Assembly (NCBI GenBank): GCA_964568975.1
Contig: CAZMSO010000011.1
Span: 17,085-81,084 of the forward strand
Source of the DNA: CAZADA01 sp964568975
Lineage (GTDB): Bacteria; Pseudomonadota; Alphaproteobacteria; Caulobacterales; Maricaulaceae
Direction: 5' to 3'
Length of the DNA: 64,000 nucleotides
The first letter of the stretch is position 1. The number at the start of each line of letters is the position of its first letter. Positions 34,486 through 42,017 of the stretch are shown here, piece after piece. A program made the translations under genes and the position numbers. The notes below the pieces were generated by a model. That model did no database searches. It was not told the DNA's origin and was given only the letters and a program-made list of their open reading frames with translations.

Positions 34486-35496
34486 TCACCGCGCGTCGAA
34501 TTTCAGTTCGATGCGGCGGTTGCGGGCATAGGCTTCTTCGCTGCGCTCATCGACGATTGGGTGGTATTCGCCAAAGCCCGCCGCCACGAGCCGGTCTGAT
34601 GGAATGCCGGCCTTTTCAAAGAAGTTGACGACGGAAATCGCGCGTTCAGCCGACAGATGCCAGTTTGATGGAAACTCCGCGGTGTTGATGTCGCGCACAT
34701 CCGTGTGGCCGTCGACGCGGATAATCCAATCCACATCATTGGGAATGTTCTCCGACACCTCTTGGATGACGGCGGCGATTTGCGCGAGCTGATCTTCGCC
34801 GGCCGTGGTGACATCGGCTTCGGCGGAGTTGAACACCACATCCGTCTCAAACACGAAGCGGTCGCCCACCACACGCACATCATTGCGATCGCCCAAAACT
34901 TCGCGCACGCGCGCAAAGAAGTCCGAGCGCACTTGGGCGAGTTCTTGGGCTTTGCGGGCGAGGGCGGCGTTGAGCCGCTGGGATAAGTTTTCGATCTGCG
35001 CTTCTTGCTCGCGATCGAGTGCTTCTGACGCCTCAAGCGCTTCACGCAACGCGGCCAATTGCTGATTGAGGGCGGCGATCTCCAGACGCAACAGCTCCGC
35101 CTCCGCGCGCGCGGCGTCTGACAGCTTTTGCTCCTCGGCTAAGGACGCCTGGACAAAGCCCAATTGTCCCGCCGTCTCGGCATTCTCTGTCTCCAAACGG
35201 ATCACTTGGGCTTGGGCGGTTTCAAGGGTGGCGGAGAGCCGATCGCGCTCCTCCTCGAGGGAGGTTGCGCGCGCCCGCTCCAAATTGAGCTGGTCCGCCA
35301 ACTCCGACAATTGGGAGCGCAGACGCGCCAGCGCCGCGTCGCGCCCGCTCAGCGCCTGGCCCAACGCGAACTGCGCCACCGCGAACAACGACAACAGGAA
35401 GATCGACACCAGCAGCAGCGTCGCCAAGGCGTCGACAAAGCCCGGCCAATAATCGCCCTGGTCCTGATTGCGGGCGCGGGCGAAGCGCGCGCTCAT
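34486..35496 (-). CDS. MotB/OmpA-like peptidoglycan-binding protein with a coiled coil
   Basis: The 336-residue protein has one N-terminal membrane helix (about 20-45, with the Asp of YWPGFVDALATLLL as in MotB). A long charged coiled coil follows (about 50-185) and then a C-terminal OmpA domain (about 200-336; VDGHTDVRDIN and the usual NRRIEL end). This is the architecture of ion-driven stator B subunits anchored to peptidoglycan. Flagellar genes are absent. It starts with a 4-base overlap after the MotA/TolQ-like gene, so the pair forms one complex. The same pair sits near efp and suhB in other alphaproteobacteria, which argues for a housekeeping envelope role. Confidence 0.85.
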   Translation of the reverse strand: MSARFARARNQDQGDYWPGFVDALATLLLVSIFLLSLFAVAQFALGQALSGRDAALARLRSQLSELADQLNLERARATSLEEERDRLSATLETAQAQVIRLETENAETAGQLGFVQASLAEEQKLSDAARAEAELLRLEIAALNQQLAALREALEASEALDREQEAQIENLSQRLNAALARKAQELAQVRSDFFARVREVLGDRNDVRVVGDRFVFETDVVFNSAEADVTTAGEDQLAQIAAVIQEVSENIPNDVDWIIRVDGHTDVRDINTAEFPSNWHLSAERAISVVNFFEKAGIPSDRLVAAGFGEYHPIVDERSEEAYARNRRIELKFDAR

Positions 35497-36659
35497 GACC
35501 CGCGATCCCGCCGGGCGCTGATCTCCAGCGCCGCCGCGATTGTCTTCGACAGTGCGCGCAACTCATTGCGCAGCTCGCGGTTCGATTGCTCGCGCTCAGC
35601 GACCATGTCGGAGGCCAGGCGCTGGAGCGTCACGTCAATGTTGCGGGCGTGGCGCGCGAGGGTGTCGTCCACGACGCGTTCGCGGATGGCGGCCACAGCT
35701 TCTTCTTGGCGGCCGAGTCGGTCATTCAGCGCCGCCAGCGATGTGGAGAGATAGGCCATCGCTTCGGCTTGGCGCACGCGCCCTTCTTCGCCGCGGGCGA
35801 TGGTGGTCTGCAAATTGTCGAGGCTTTCCGCCGTCTGCTCCAAAAGCGCTGTGACGAAATTGCCTGTGGCGGGGGCGGCGTCTTCAAACCCGGCCGGGGC
35901 GACGCCGCCGACGCGCGTGATGGAGACAAACCAGTCCTCCACTTCGGTGTAGAAGCGATTTTGCGCTTGGCTTGTTTGCAAATCCAAGAACCCAAGCACA
36001 AGAGAGCCCGCGAGCCCGAAAATGGAGGAGGAAAACGCCGTGCCCATGCCCCGCAGCGGCTCGCCAATCGCTGTGAACAGCCCAGTGACGGCCGCATCGC
36101 TGTTGTCAGTGTTGTCCGACAGTGCGTTGACCGCCTCCACGAGGGCGCCGACGGTCTGCAACAGGCCCCAGAAAGTCCCCAACAGCCCGAGGAAGATCAG
36201 CAGTCGCGCCAGATAGCGGGTCAGTTCGCCGGCTTCCGACATGCGCGCGCCGACGGAATCGAGCATGGAGCGCGCCGCGGCCGCCGGCAGACGCAAGCGC
36301 CCCGGCGGCTCCGCCATCAACAGCGCGAGGGGCGCGATCAGCGACGGCGGCGGGCGCATGCCTTGCGGATTCGGGCTGTCGTGGAACTCCCGCAGCCAAG
36401 CCACGGCCGGCCGCACGCCGAGCGCTTGGTGGAAGGTGTAAGCGACGCCGAAGAAGAGCACGACGACAATCGCGCCATTGATGTAGATGTTGGCGTAAAA
36501 CGCCGTTTCCAGCGCCGGCGCGAGCGCGAACACCAACACCGCCACGGCGCTGACGAACAACAGCATCGGCGCGATGTTGCGACCGGGCCCCGTGAACATG
36601 GGACGTCCGCCCCGGCTCGCGCGACGGGGCTCTTCAGCGATCACGCGCTCCATGGCCAA
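35493..36659 (-). CDS. MotA/TolQ/ExbB-like membrane proton-channel protein
   Basis: The 388-residue protein has two N-terminal helices (about 30-50 and 57-75), a cytoplasmic segment, then the two conserved stator helices: LIFLGLLGTFWGLLQTVGALVEAV and MGTAFSSSIFGLAGSLVLGF. These match the MotA/TolQ/ExbB channel region. The last ~130 residues are a charged, probably coiled-coil tail. Its partner is the OmpA-domain protein that follows with a 4-base overlap, making a stator-like proton-driven complex. The force it delivers is unknown. It is not part of a flagellar or Tol gene set. Confidence 0.85.
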   Translation of the reverse strand: MAMERVIAEEPRRASRGGRPMFTGPGRNIAPMLLFVSAVAVLVFALAPALETAFYANIYINGAIVVVLFFGVAYTFHQALGVRPAVAWLREFHDSPNPQGMRPPPSLIAPLALLMAEPPGRLRLPAAAARSMLDSVGARMSEAGELTRYLARLLIFLGLLGTFWGLLQTVGALVEAVNALSDNTDNSDAAVTGLFTAIGEPLRGMGTAFSSSIFGLAGSLVLGFLDLQTSQAQNRFYTEVEDWFVSITRVGGVAPAGFEDAAPATGNFVTALLEQTAESLDNLQTTIARGEEGRVRQAEAMAYLSTSLAALNDRLGRQEEAVAAIRERVVDDTLARHARNIDVTLQRLASDMVAEREQSNRELRNELRALSKTIAAALEISARRDRGS

Positions 36660-36752
36660 CTCCTTAATGTCATCCCCACACGCACCATCTGACCCTTAAC
36701 CGTCAACGCGACGTTTTCGAGGCGTCCCCGGCGGCGCGCACACCCGCCGCGA

Positions 36753-37550
36753 TCACGGCCTCGCTTGTCCTAAAGCGTCAAGCAGCGGGCGCACAATCGC
36801 CTCCGCGCCGGCGGCGATGTCGCCGGTGTGCAACGGATCGCCCTTGTCGTCGGGGTCGACCACATAGCCCCCCGCCTCGCGCACCAGCACAATGCCGGCC
36901 GCCACGTCCCACGGCTTCAAGCCCCGCTCCCAATAGCCGTCATAGCGGCCCGCCGCGACATAAGCGAGGTCAAGCGCCGCCGAGCCGAAGCGGCGGATCC
37001 CGGCGACCTTAGGCATGAGCGTGTGCAGCTCCGTCAGGAGCGTGGCGTGGCCCGGCCGGCCGCGGAAGGGAATGCCGGTGGCCAGCACGGCGTCGTCTAA
37101 GTTCGCGCGTGCGGCGGTGCGCAGCCGCCGGTCGTTCAAAAACGCGCCTTTGCCTTTTTCCGCCCAGTACATTTCGTCAGCGATGGGGGCGTGGACGACC
37201 CCGGCCACAAGCTCGCCCTCGCGCTCGAGGCCGATGGAGATGGCGAAATGGGGAATGCCGTGGAGGAAGTTCGTCGTTCCATCAAGGGGATCAATGATGA
37301 AGCGGTGGCTTTGGTCCGTGCCGGGGACTTCGCCGCCTTCCTCCATCAGAAAGCCGTAGCCGGGACGGCCTTTCTGGAGCTCCTCGCGGACAATCGCCTC
37401 AGCGCGCTCATCGGCGACGGACACAAAGTCAGCAGGGCCTTTGCGCGAGATCTGAAGCTGCTCGACCTCGCCGAAGTCGCGCCGCAGGGCGCGCGCGGCT
37501 TTGCGCGCAGCGGTCATCATAATGTTGAGCAGGGCGGAGGGCTGGGCCAT
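36753..37550 (-). CDS. suhB: Inositol monophosphatase family protein
   Basis: The 265-residue protein has all metal-binding motifs of the inositol monophosphatase family: MEEGG (Glu site), DPLDGTTNFLHGIPHF and WERGLKPWDVAAG. These sugar phosphatases bind magnesium and cleave inositol-1-phosphate; in E. coli SuhB also takes part in rRNA antitermination. The position upstream of the MotA/MotB-like pair is shared with related genomes. ATG 37550 gives the family length. The preceding 88 bases contain no other gene. Confidence 0.93.
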   Translation of the reverse strand: MAQPSALLNIMMTAARKAARALRRDFGEVEQLQISRKGPADFVSVADERAEAIVREELQKGRPGYGFLMEEGGEVPGTDQSHRFIIDPLDGTTNFLHGIPHFAISIGLEREGELVAGVVHAPIADEMYWAEKGKGAFLNDRRLRTAARANLDDAVLATGIPFRGRPGHATLLTELHTLMPKVAGIRRFGSAALDLAYVAAGRYDGYWERGLKPWDVAAGIVLVREAGGYVVDPDDKGDPLHTGDIAAGAEAIVRPLLDALGQARP

Positions 37551-37638
37551 GGCGGGGTCCGCGGCGTTCGGGGAACAGAATTCGCGTCATAGGATGTTGC
37601 GGCGCGGAACGGAACCACCGCGCCGGCGCGCGTCGCCG

Positions 37639-37836
37639 TCACGCGGACGTTTTCTCAAGCGACACAAGGATGAAGAACATCGCGGCGAGCAGCGCAAGCG
37701 CCTTAAAGAGGCCTGTTATGGTGATGGCGAACACCCGCTCGAGCAGCTCAAGGCCCAGATACGGCACGCCAAGGGCCAGCGCCACCACAAGCAGGCCCAT
37801 CACGAAGTGTCCCAACCCTTTGACAAAGCCACTCAT
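37639..37836 (-). CDS. Small two-helix membrane protein
   Basis: A 65-residue protein from ATG 37836 (GAGG about 8 bases upstream) with two hydrophobic segments, about residues 9-31 and 37-58, joined by a short loop with Glu and Arg. A longer frame adds 17 charged residues lacking a ribosome-binding site and is less likely. It lies upstream of suhB on the same strand and divergent from an exported protein. I do not recognise a family; function unknown. Confidence 0.65.
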   Translation of the reverse strand: MSGFVKGLGHFVMGLLVVALALGVPYLGLELLERVFAITITGLFKALALLAAMFFILVSLEKTSA

Positions 37837-37944
37837 CGCGTCGCCTCGGGCCGCGGGGTCTGGCCGCAAATCCGCCCGCTTCTTCAAGCAATGTGGCGCG
37901 GTGACGACAGACGGCCAGCACGATCCATCGGGGAGGACGCGCGC

Positions 37945-38649
37945 ATGCTGCAGAAATCGGTGTTTTCACACGCGCGTCAGGCCTTTGCGGCGGCGTGCGC
38001 GGCCTGCATCGTCGCCTTCGCGCCGGCCCCTGTCAGCGCCCAGGACTACACCCTCAACGGCCGGGCGTTGAGCATGGAAGAGTTGCAGATGTTTGCGTTC
38101 TTCGGCTTGCCGCCGGGCGCGTATTATGTGGATGAGGACGGGAATTTCGGCTTGGTCGGTCAGCCGCCCATCATGAACATCTACGCTGCTCAAGGCCAAA
38201 CGCCGCCTCAACGCCAGCCCGCCTTCAGCGAGGAGAACGCCGCGGGCGGCGGTTCTGACGCGGCGGTTGTCGGCGCGCGCATCTTTTGGGTGTATTCGCC
38301 CAGCATGTTTTCCGGCGCGACGGGCGGCTCCTCCGGCTATATCCACGTCTGCCCGGGCCATGTGTTCTACCGAAGCTCAGAAGGCTCGCTCAGCGTCGGG
38401 GGCGATTACCGCCCGTCGCTTGAGAGCGACCCGACGACGGGCATGAACAACGACTGGGCCGGCGTGGCCCATCAGGCGCAAAGCGCGGGCCGCTGGACCG
38501 TGCACGCTGGTGAGCAGGGCCCGGAGCTGCATCTGACCAATTCTGACGGCTCGGTCCAGGAAATCCCTGTCTCCTTACTTGAAGGGGGCCGGTGGAAATG
38601 GGGCCAAACGCAGTATGCCGTGGAGCCGGGTCACGCCTCCTGTGGCTGA
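37945..38649 (+). CDS. Exported hypothetical protein
   Basis: A 234-residue protein with a signal peptide (hydrophobic core AFAAACAACIVAFAPA, cleavage near SAQ-DY). The mature part is Gly/Ser/Pro rich with few charged runs and conserved-looking patterns such as ALSMEELQMFAFFGLPPGAYYVDEDGNFG and two or three Cys that might pair. GGGAGGA upstream supports ATG 37945; the longer frame in front is antisense to the small membrane gene. It is convergent with efp, and its stop codon lies within a 13-bp tandem repeat. I cannot assign a family or function. Confidence 0.75.
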   Translation: MLQKSVFSHARQAFAAACAACIVAFAPAPVSAQDYTLNGRALSMEELQMFAFFGLPPGAYYVDEDGNFGLVGQPPIMNIYAAQGQTPPQRQPAFSEENAAGGGSDAAVVGARIFWVYSPSMFSGATGGSSGYIHVCPGHVFYRSSEGSLSVGGDYRPSLESDPTTGMNNDWAGVAHQAQSAGRWTVHAGEQGPELHLTNSDGSVQEIPVSLLEGGRWKWGQTQYAVEPGHASCG

Positions 38650-38695
38650 GTTTGGGGGCTGAGTTTGGGGGCTGAGTTCGGGCGTTGAGTTTGGC
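38644..38695. repeat. 13-bp tandem repeat, four copies, between convergent genes
   Basis: The unit GGCTGAGTTTGGG is present twice exactly and then twice with changes. The first copy includes the stop codon of the exported protein; the last ends six bases before the efp stop. It may act in 3'-end formation for both genes or be plain slippage sequence. Confidence 0.85.
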
Positions 38696-38700
38696 GCCGC

Positions 38701-39264
38701 TCAATCCGCGCGGCGGACATACGCGCCGTCAGCGGTCATGACCACAATCTTTTCGCCAACGCCGACAAAGGGCGGCACGGCGGTTCGGATCCCGTTTTCC
38801 AGCGTGGCGGGCTTGAAAGAATTCGCCGCAGTTTGGCCCTTCACCACCGGCTCGGTGTCAGCGACCTCAAGGGTGACTTGCTCCGGCAGCGTCACGCCGA
38901 TCGGTTTGTCTTGGTAGAACTCGATCTTCACCGCCATGCCGTCTTGGAGGTAAGCGGCTTGGTCGCCGACAAAATCTTTCTCTAACTCGACTTGCTCGTA
39001 GTTTTCAGAATTCATAAAGGCGAGGCTGTCGCCATTATCGTAGAGAAAGGTGTGATCCATCTGCTCGAGGCGCACCCGTTCCACAGTCTCAGACGCGCGG
39101 AAGCGTTCATTGAGTTTGCGGCCGTCAATTAAATTCTTGAGTTCGACTTGGTTGAATGCACCGCCTTTGCCGGGTTTTACAGCGTTGGTCTTCACCGCGC
39201 GCCAAAGGCCGCCTTGGTGCTCAATCACCATGCCGGGCGTGATTTTGTTGCCGTCGATTTTCAC
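38701..39264 (-). CDS. efp: Translation elongation factor P
   Basis: EF-P rescues ribosomes stalled at polyproline. The 187-residue protein starts at GTG 39264 with AAGGAG just upstream and has the KOW-like N-domain with the loop KPGKGGAF (modifiable Lys33), two OB domains, and the typical GVTLPEQVTLEVADTEPVVKGQTA. Length is exact for the family. The window shows a second copy of the first 55 bases beyond an N gap, an assembly artefact: joined at the overlap, the start and its leader are continuous. No epmA/epmB genes are here, so the modification route is not visible. Confidence 0.95.
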   Translation of the reverse strand: MKIDGNKITPGMVIEHQGGLWRAVKTNAVKPGKGGAFNQVELKNLIDGRKLNERFRASETVERVRLEQMDHTFLYDNGDSLAFMNSENYEQVELEKDFVGDQAAYLQDGMAVKIEFYQDKPIGVTLPEQVTLEVADTEPVVKGQTAANSFKPATLENGIRTAVPPFVGVGEKIVVMTADGAYVRRAD

Positions 39265-39432
39265 ACTGTTCTCCTTGNNNNNNNNNNNNNNNNNNNNNNN
39301 NNNNNNNNNNNNNNNNNNNNNNNNNNNNNNNNNNNNNNNNNNNNNNNNNNNNNNNNNNNNNNNNNNNNNNNNNNNNNAATCACCATGCCGGGCGTGATTT
39401 TGTTGCCGTCGATTTTCACACTGTTCTCCTTG
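39223..39432. repeat. 55-bp direct duplication flanking an assembly gap
   Basis: Bases 39223-39277 and 39378-39432 are identical over 55 positions and sit either side of the N run. The simplest reading is two contig ends that overlap but were not merged, so the gap and one copy should be removed. Confidence 0.9.
39278..39377. other. Assembly gap (100 N)
   Basis: Exactly 100 N, flanked by identical 55-base contig ends. It probably represents a false gap of negative length at the 5' end of efp. Confidence 0.97.
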
Positions 39433-39570
39433 TGGGCGCTCCTTGTGGGCTTCCCTTGGCGGCGCCCTGGATGTCATGGGCGGGCGCGACCGGTCCCCGC
39501 GGGCGCGAACCGCCATGACGTCGCGAGCTAGCCTTCGCTGGGCGCTTGGTCAATCACGAAGGCGCGGGCC

Positions 39571-40641
39571 TCACCGTGCGCTGGGGATCGAGCGCTCGAT
39601 CTTGCGGATTTGCGCGTCCGTCAAACGCCGCTCCAGCCAAAAGCGCAAGCGCATTGGATCGCGGGCGAGGCGGTCAGCGTCGCGCAAGCCCGACGCATAC
39701 GCCAACAGCAACCAGCGATAGGATTCCTCCAAATCTTGAGCGACGCCTTCGCCATTGGCGAGCGCCCAGGCCAGGCGGAACCGCCCGATCGGATCGCCCG
39801 CGAGCGCAGCCGCGCGCAACAACTCCACAGCCGCCGCACGTTGCTTAGGCGTTTTGGCGCCTGTGTACCGCAACCAGCCCAAATCGCTGGCGGCCAAGGG
39901 ATGGCCCGCCGCCCAGGCTTGGGCGAGCAGCGCGTCAGCGGCCTCGGGATCCACCGATGACAACGTCACCCCGGCGGCGTAGGCGGCCGGGACGTCGCCG
40001 GCCTCTGCGGCTAAGCGCAGCCACCGGATCGCTTCATCAATGTCGCCGTCAACTCCGCTCTCGGGATCGCCGCCGGCGCGCTCTAAAAGCGCAAGGCCGA
40101 GATCGCGCTGGGCGTCGATGCGCCCTTCCACCGCCGCGCGACGCAAGAGCGTTAAGCCAGCCAACACGTCATGCACGGGGGACTCAGGATCAAGATAATG
40201 CAGCGCTTGGGCGTGGCGCGCGCCCTCATGGCCGGCCTCGAAGGCGCGTTCGAAGTAAATCGTGGCGTCCGCGACCGCGAGGCCGCCACGGCCTTCGCGC
40301 GCCAAAAACGCAAGCCGCATCAGGGCGTCGGCGTCGTCCTGCGCCGCTGCGATGCCGTAATAGCGCACAGCGTCCTTGTCATTGACCGCCCCGGCTAAGC
40401 CGTCTTCGAGGATGTGGCCGGCCATGACGGCGGCGCGCGCATGGCCGTCTTTCGCGGCGCTTTGAGCCAGCGCCAAAGCGCGCACATAATCCCCGTCGCT
40501 GTGAAACTGCGCCGCGTCAATGAACAGCGCGTCAGAGTCCGCGCGTACCGGCGCTGCGCTGAACGCCGTTAGCGCAAGGGCCGCAATCAAGGGCGCGCGC
40601 GCGGCCCGCGCCACGGTGGTCACACTGAGTTTGACGCTCAT
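39571..40641 (-). CDS. Sel1-repeat exported protein
   Basis: A 356-residue protein from ATG 40641 with an N-terminal signal peptide (about residues 1-34, cleavage near VRA-DS). At least five Sel1-type TPR repeats follow (A-x3-G-x-L...G-x2-G...D...A..YY..AA..G). Sel1 repeats are helical binding surfaces used in envelope stress and assembly complexes. The C-terminal basic tail ends EERRLT-like. It begins two bases after the thiE stop on the same strand, so it is co-transcribed with thiE, although no functional link is evident. Confidence 0.86.
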   Translation of the reverse strand: MSVKLSVTTVARAARAPLIAALALTAFSAAPVRADSDALFIDAAQFHSDGDYVRALALAQSAAKDGHARAAVMAGHILEDGLAGAVNDKDAVRYYGIAAAQDDADALMRLAFLAREGRGGLAVADATIYFERAFEAGHEGARHAQALHYLDPESPVHDVLAGLTLLRRAAVEGRIDAQRDLGLALLERAGGDPESGVDGDIDEAIRWLRLAAEAGDVPAAYAAGVTLSSVDPEAADALLAQAWAAGHPLAASDLGWLRYTGAKTPKQRAAAVELLRAAALAGDPIGRFRLAWALANGEGVAQDLEESYRWLLLAYASGLRDADRLARDPMRLRFWLERRLTDAQIRKIERSIPSAR

Positions 40642-40643
40642 GC

Positions 40644-41363
40644 TTACGTCCCATTCACATCCACAAAGGGGTTGGGCGGCGGGCTCTGCGCCGCCTCCAA
40701 CGCCGCTGCGAAAGCGCGTGCGGCGGCGACCGGCCCGTCCGGGTGGGACCATACCGCAGCCGACGCCGCGACGAAATCCGCGCCCGCGGCGGCCAGCGCG
40801 CCGCAATTGGCGGGTGTGATGCCGCCGATTGCGACGCTCGGCGTCGTCGATAGCGCCGACCACCAGCGCACAAGCTCGGGATCCGCGTGGGTTTTCGCCG
40901 CCTTCGTGGCGGTGGGAAAGAAGGCGCCAAAGGCGACATAGTCAGCGCCGGCCTGGGCGGCGGCGATCGCTAAGTCGCCGTCATTGTGGCATGTCACGCC
41001 GATTACGGCGTCAGGGCCGAGGACACGCCGCGCCTGCGCATAAGGCGCGTCGGCCTGGCCGATGTGGACGCCGTCAGCGCCCAGGGCCGCGGCGATGTCG
41101 GGGCGATCATTGATCAGGAGCGGGACGCCGCGGGCGCGCGCGACCTCCAAAAGCGCTGCGCCGACGGTCATGAACGCAGCCTCGGACGCAGGCGGCGGAT
41201 CGGCGGGCTCATCGGCGGCGGCGGCGGCGTCGGCTTTCAAGCGCAGCTGCACTGCTGCGACAGCGCCGGTCGCCAACACCGCGTCGAGCTGGCTGGCGAA
41301 GGCGTCGATGGCGGGCACGCGCGGCGGCGTCAGCAGATAAAGGCGGCAGTGCGTGGGCGTCAC
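40644..41363 (-). CDS. thiE: Thiamine phosphate synthase
   Basis: ThiE joins hydroxymethylpyrimidine diphosphate and hydroxyethylthiazole phosphate into thiamine phosphate. The 239-residue protein has the TIM-barrel motifs QLRLK, LLINDRPDIAAALGADGVHIGQ, VGVTCHN-like (IGVTCHN), YVAFGAFFPTATK and VAIGGITPAN. A Pro/Ala-rich insert lies near residues 46-60. GTG 41363 is the start, overlapping a possible 25-codon leader frame (GTGA). No THI-box riboswitch is recognisable upstream. Other thiamine genes are not nearby. Confidence 0.92.
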   Translation of the reverse strand: MTPTHCRLYLLTPPRVPAIDAFASQLDAVLATGAVAAVQLRLKADAAAAADEPADPPPASEAAFMTVGAALLEVARARGVPLLINDRPDIAAALGADGVHIGQADAPYAQARRVLGPDAVIGVTCHNDGDLAIAAAQAGADYVAFGAFFPTATKAAKTHADPELVRWWSALSTTPSVAIGGITPANCGALAAAGADFVAASAAVWSHPDGPVAAARAFAAALEAAQSPPPNPFVDVNGT

Positions 41364-41437
41364 GGCGCGCGCTCCCGGGCGCGGCGGGCGCTGGCGGTGT
41401 CGGGGCCGGCGGCGTCTGTGTAAAAGCTCGCGCTCAT
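41360..41437 (-). CDS. Possible 25-codon leader frame coupled to thiE
   Basis: ATG 41437 opens a 25-residue frame (MSASFYTDAAGPDTASARRARERAP) whose TGA overlaps the thiE GTG start as GTGA. This layout is typical of translational coupling. AAGGA lies rather far upstream. It is basic and Ala-rich without recognisable family. It may be a coupling peptide or chance. Confidence 0.3.
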   Translation of the reverse strand: MSASFYTDAAGPDTASARRARERAP

Positions 41438-41531
41438 TCCAAGCGATCCTTGTCCTCGTGCAGTGCGGCGCCTGGACGCTTCAGCGGGGTCCGTTTACAA
41501 CACATCACCCATAACTGTGAGGGGATTTCCC

Positions 41532-41864
41532 ATGAAATGGATTGTGCTCGCGGCGGCGGCGACCGCCCTCCTGGCGACGGCGTGCAGCACCTCGGAAGAG
41601 GGCGTGGCGACGTCCCGCTACGGCCTTGGCGCGCGGACGAACGCATATCGCGTCACGCTCGACGATGGTTTTCCTGGATGGACGGTGGCGGGTCCCAACA
41701 CGGCGGCGGTGATGCGTCGCTCGCGGGAACTGTGCCGCAAGATCGGCTTTGAAGTCATCACCACGAATGCGGATGCGAAAACGCGCCGTCCGGTGATCCC
41801 GGTGCCGGGCTTCTTGCGCACGGATGTGGTGGCGACGATCCGCTGCCGCCGTCCCACACCGTAA
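41532..41864 (+). CDS. Small lipoprotein
   Basis: A 110-residue product from ATG 41532 with a lipoprotein signal (MKWIVLAAAATALLATAC, lipid Cys18). The mature domain has an alpha/beta look with YRVTLDDGFPGWTVAGPN, a Cys in SRELCRKIGFEV and a C-terminal VVATIRCRRP. It is likely a small envelope lipoprotein of unknown function. A good rho-independent terminator follows about 75 bases downstream. It is divergent from thiE and convergent with the aldolase gene. Confidence 0.78.
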   Translation: MKWIVLAAAATALLATACSTSEEGVATSRYGLGARTNAYRVTLDDGFPGWTVAGPNTAAVMRRSRELCRKIGFEVITTNADAKTRRPVIPVPGFLRTDVVATIRCRRPTP

Positions 41865-41938
41865 GCGGCCGCTCACGCGCGCGGCGGCGGTCGGGGGCGG
41901 GCCCCGCGGCGCGGATGTGAGGTCAGCGAAACCACGCG

Positions 41939-41969
41939 GGGCCGGATCCCTCAGGGGTCCGGCCCTTTT
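41939..41969 (+). terminator. Rho-independent terminator
   Basis: A 12-bp stem (GGGCCGGATCCC / GGGGTCCGGCCC, one G-T pair) with a TCA loop is followed by TTTT. It terminates the plus-strand lipoprotein gene. On the minus strand there is no T-run, so it should be one-way. Confidence 0.85.
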
Positions 41970-42017
41970 GTGCGTGTGCTCCCGGCGCGGCGGGCGAGCC
42001 GCCGGCGCTTGGCCCGG

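Noticed and set aside
34486..36659. Zorya-type anti-phage system (ZorA/ZorB)
   Set aside because: A channel protein plus an OmpA-domain protein matches the outline, but no ZorC, ZorD or ZorE-like gene is nearby, and the pair sits in a housekeeping context with efp and suhB as in other alphaproteobacteria.
39378..39516. Longer EF-P with a duplicated N-terminus
   Set aside because: The repeated start is the product of two overlapping contig ends joined by N; the normal 187-residue EF-P starts at 39264.
40644..41531. Thiamine (TPP) riboswitch upstream of thiE
   Set aside because: I could not find the conserved CUGAGA and ACCUGA-type segments; only a short leader frame is visible.
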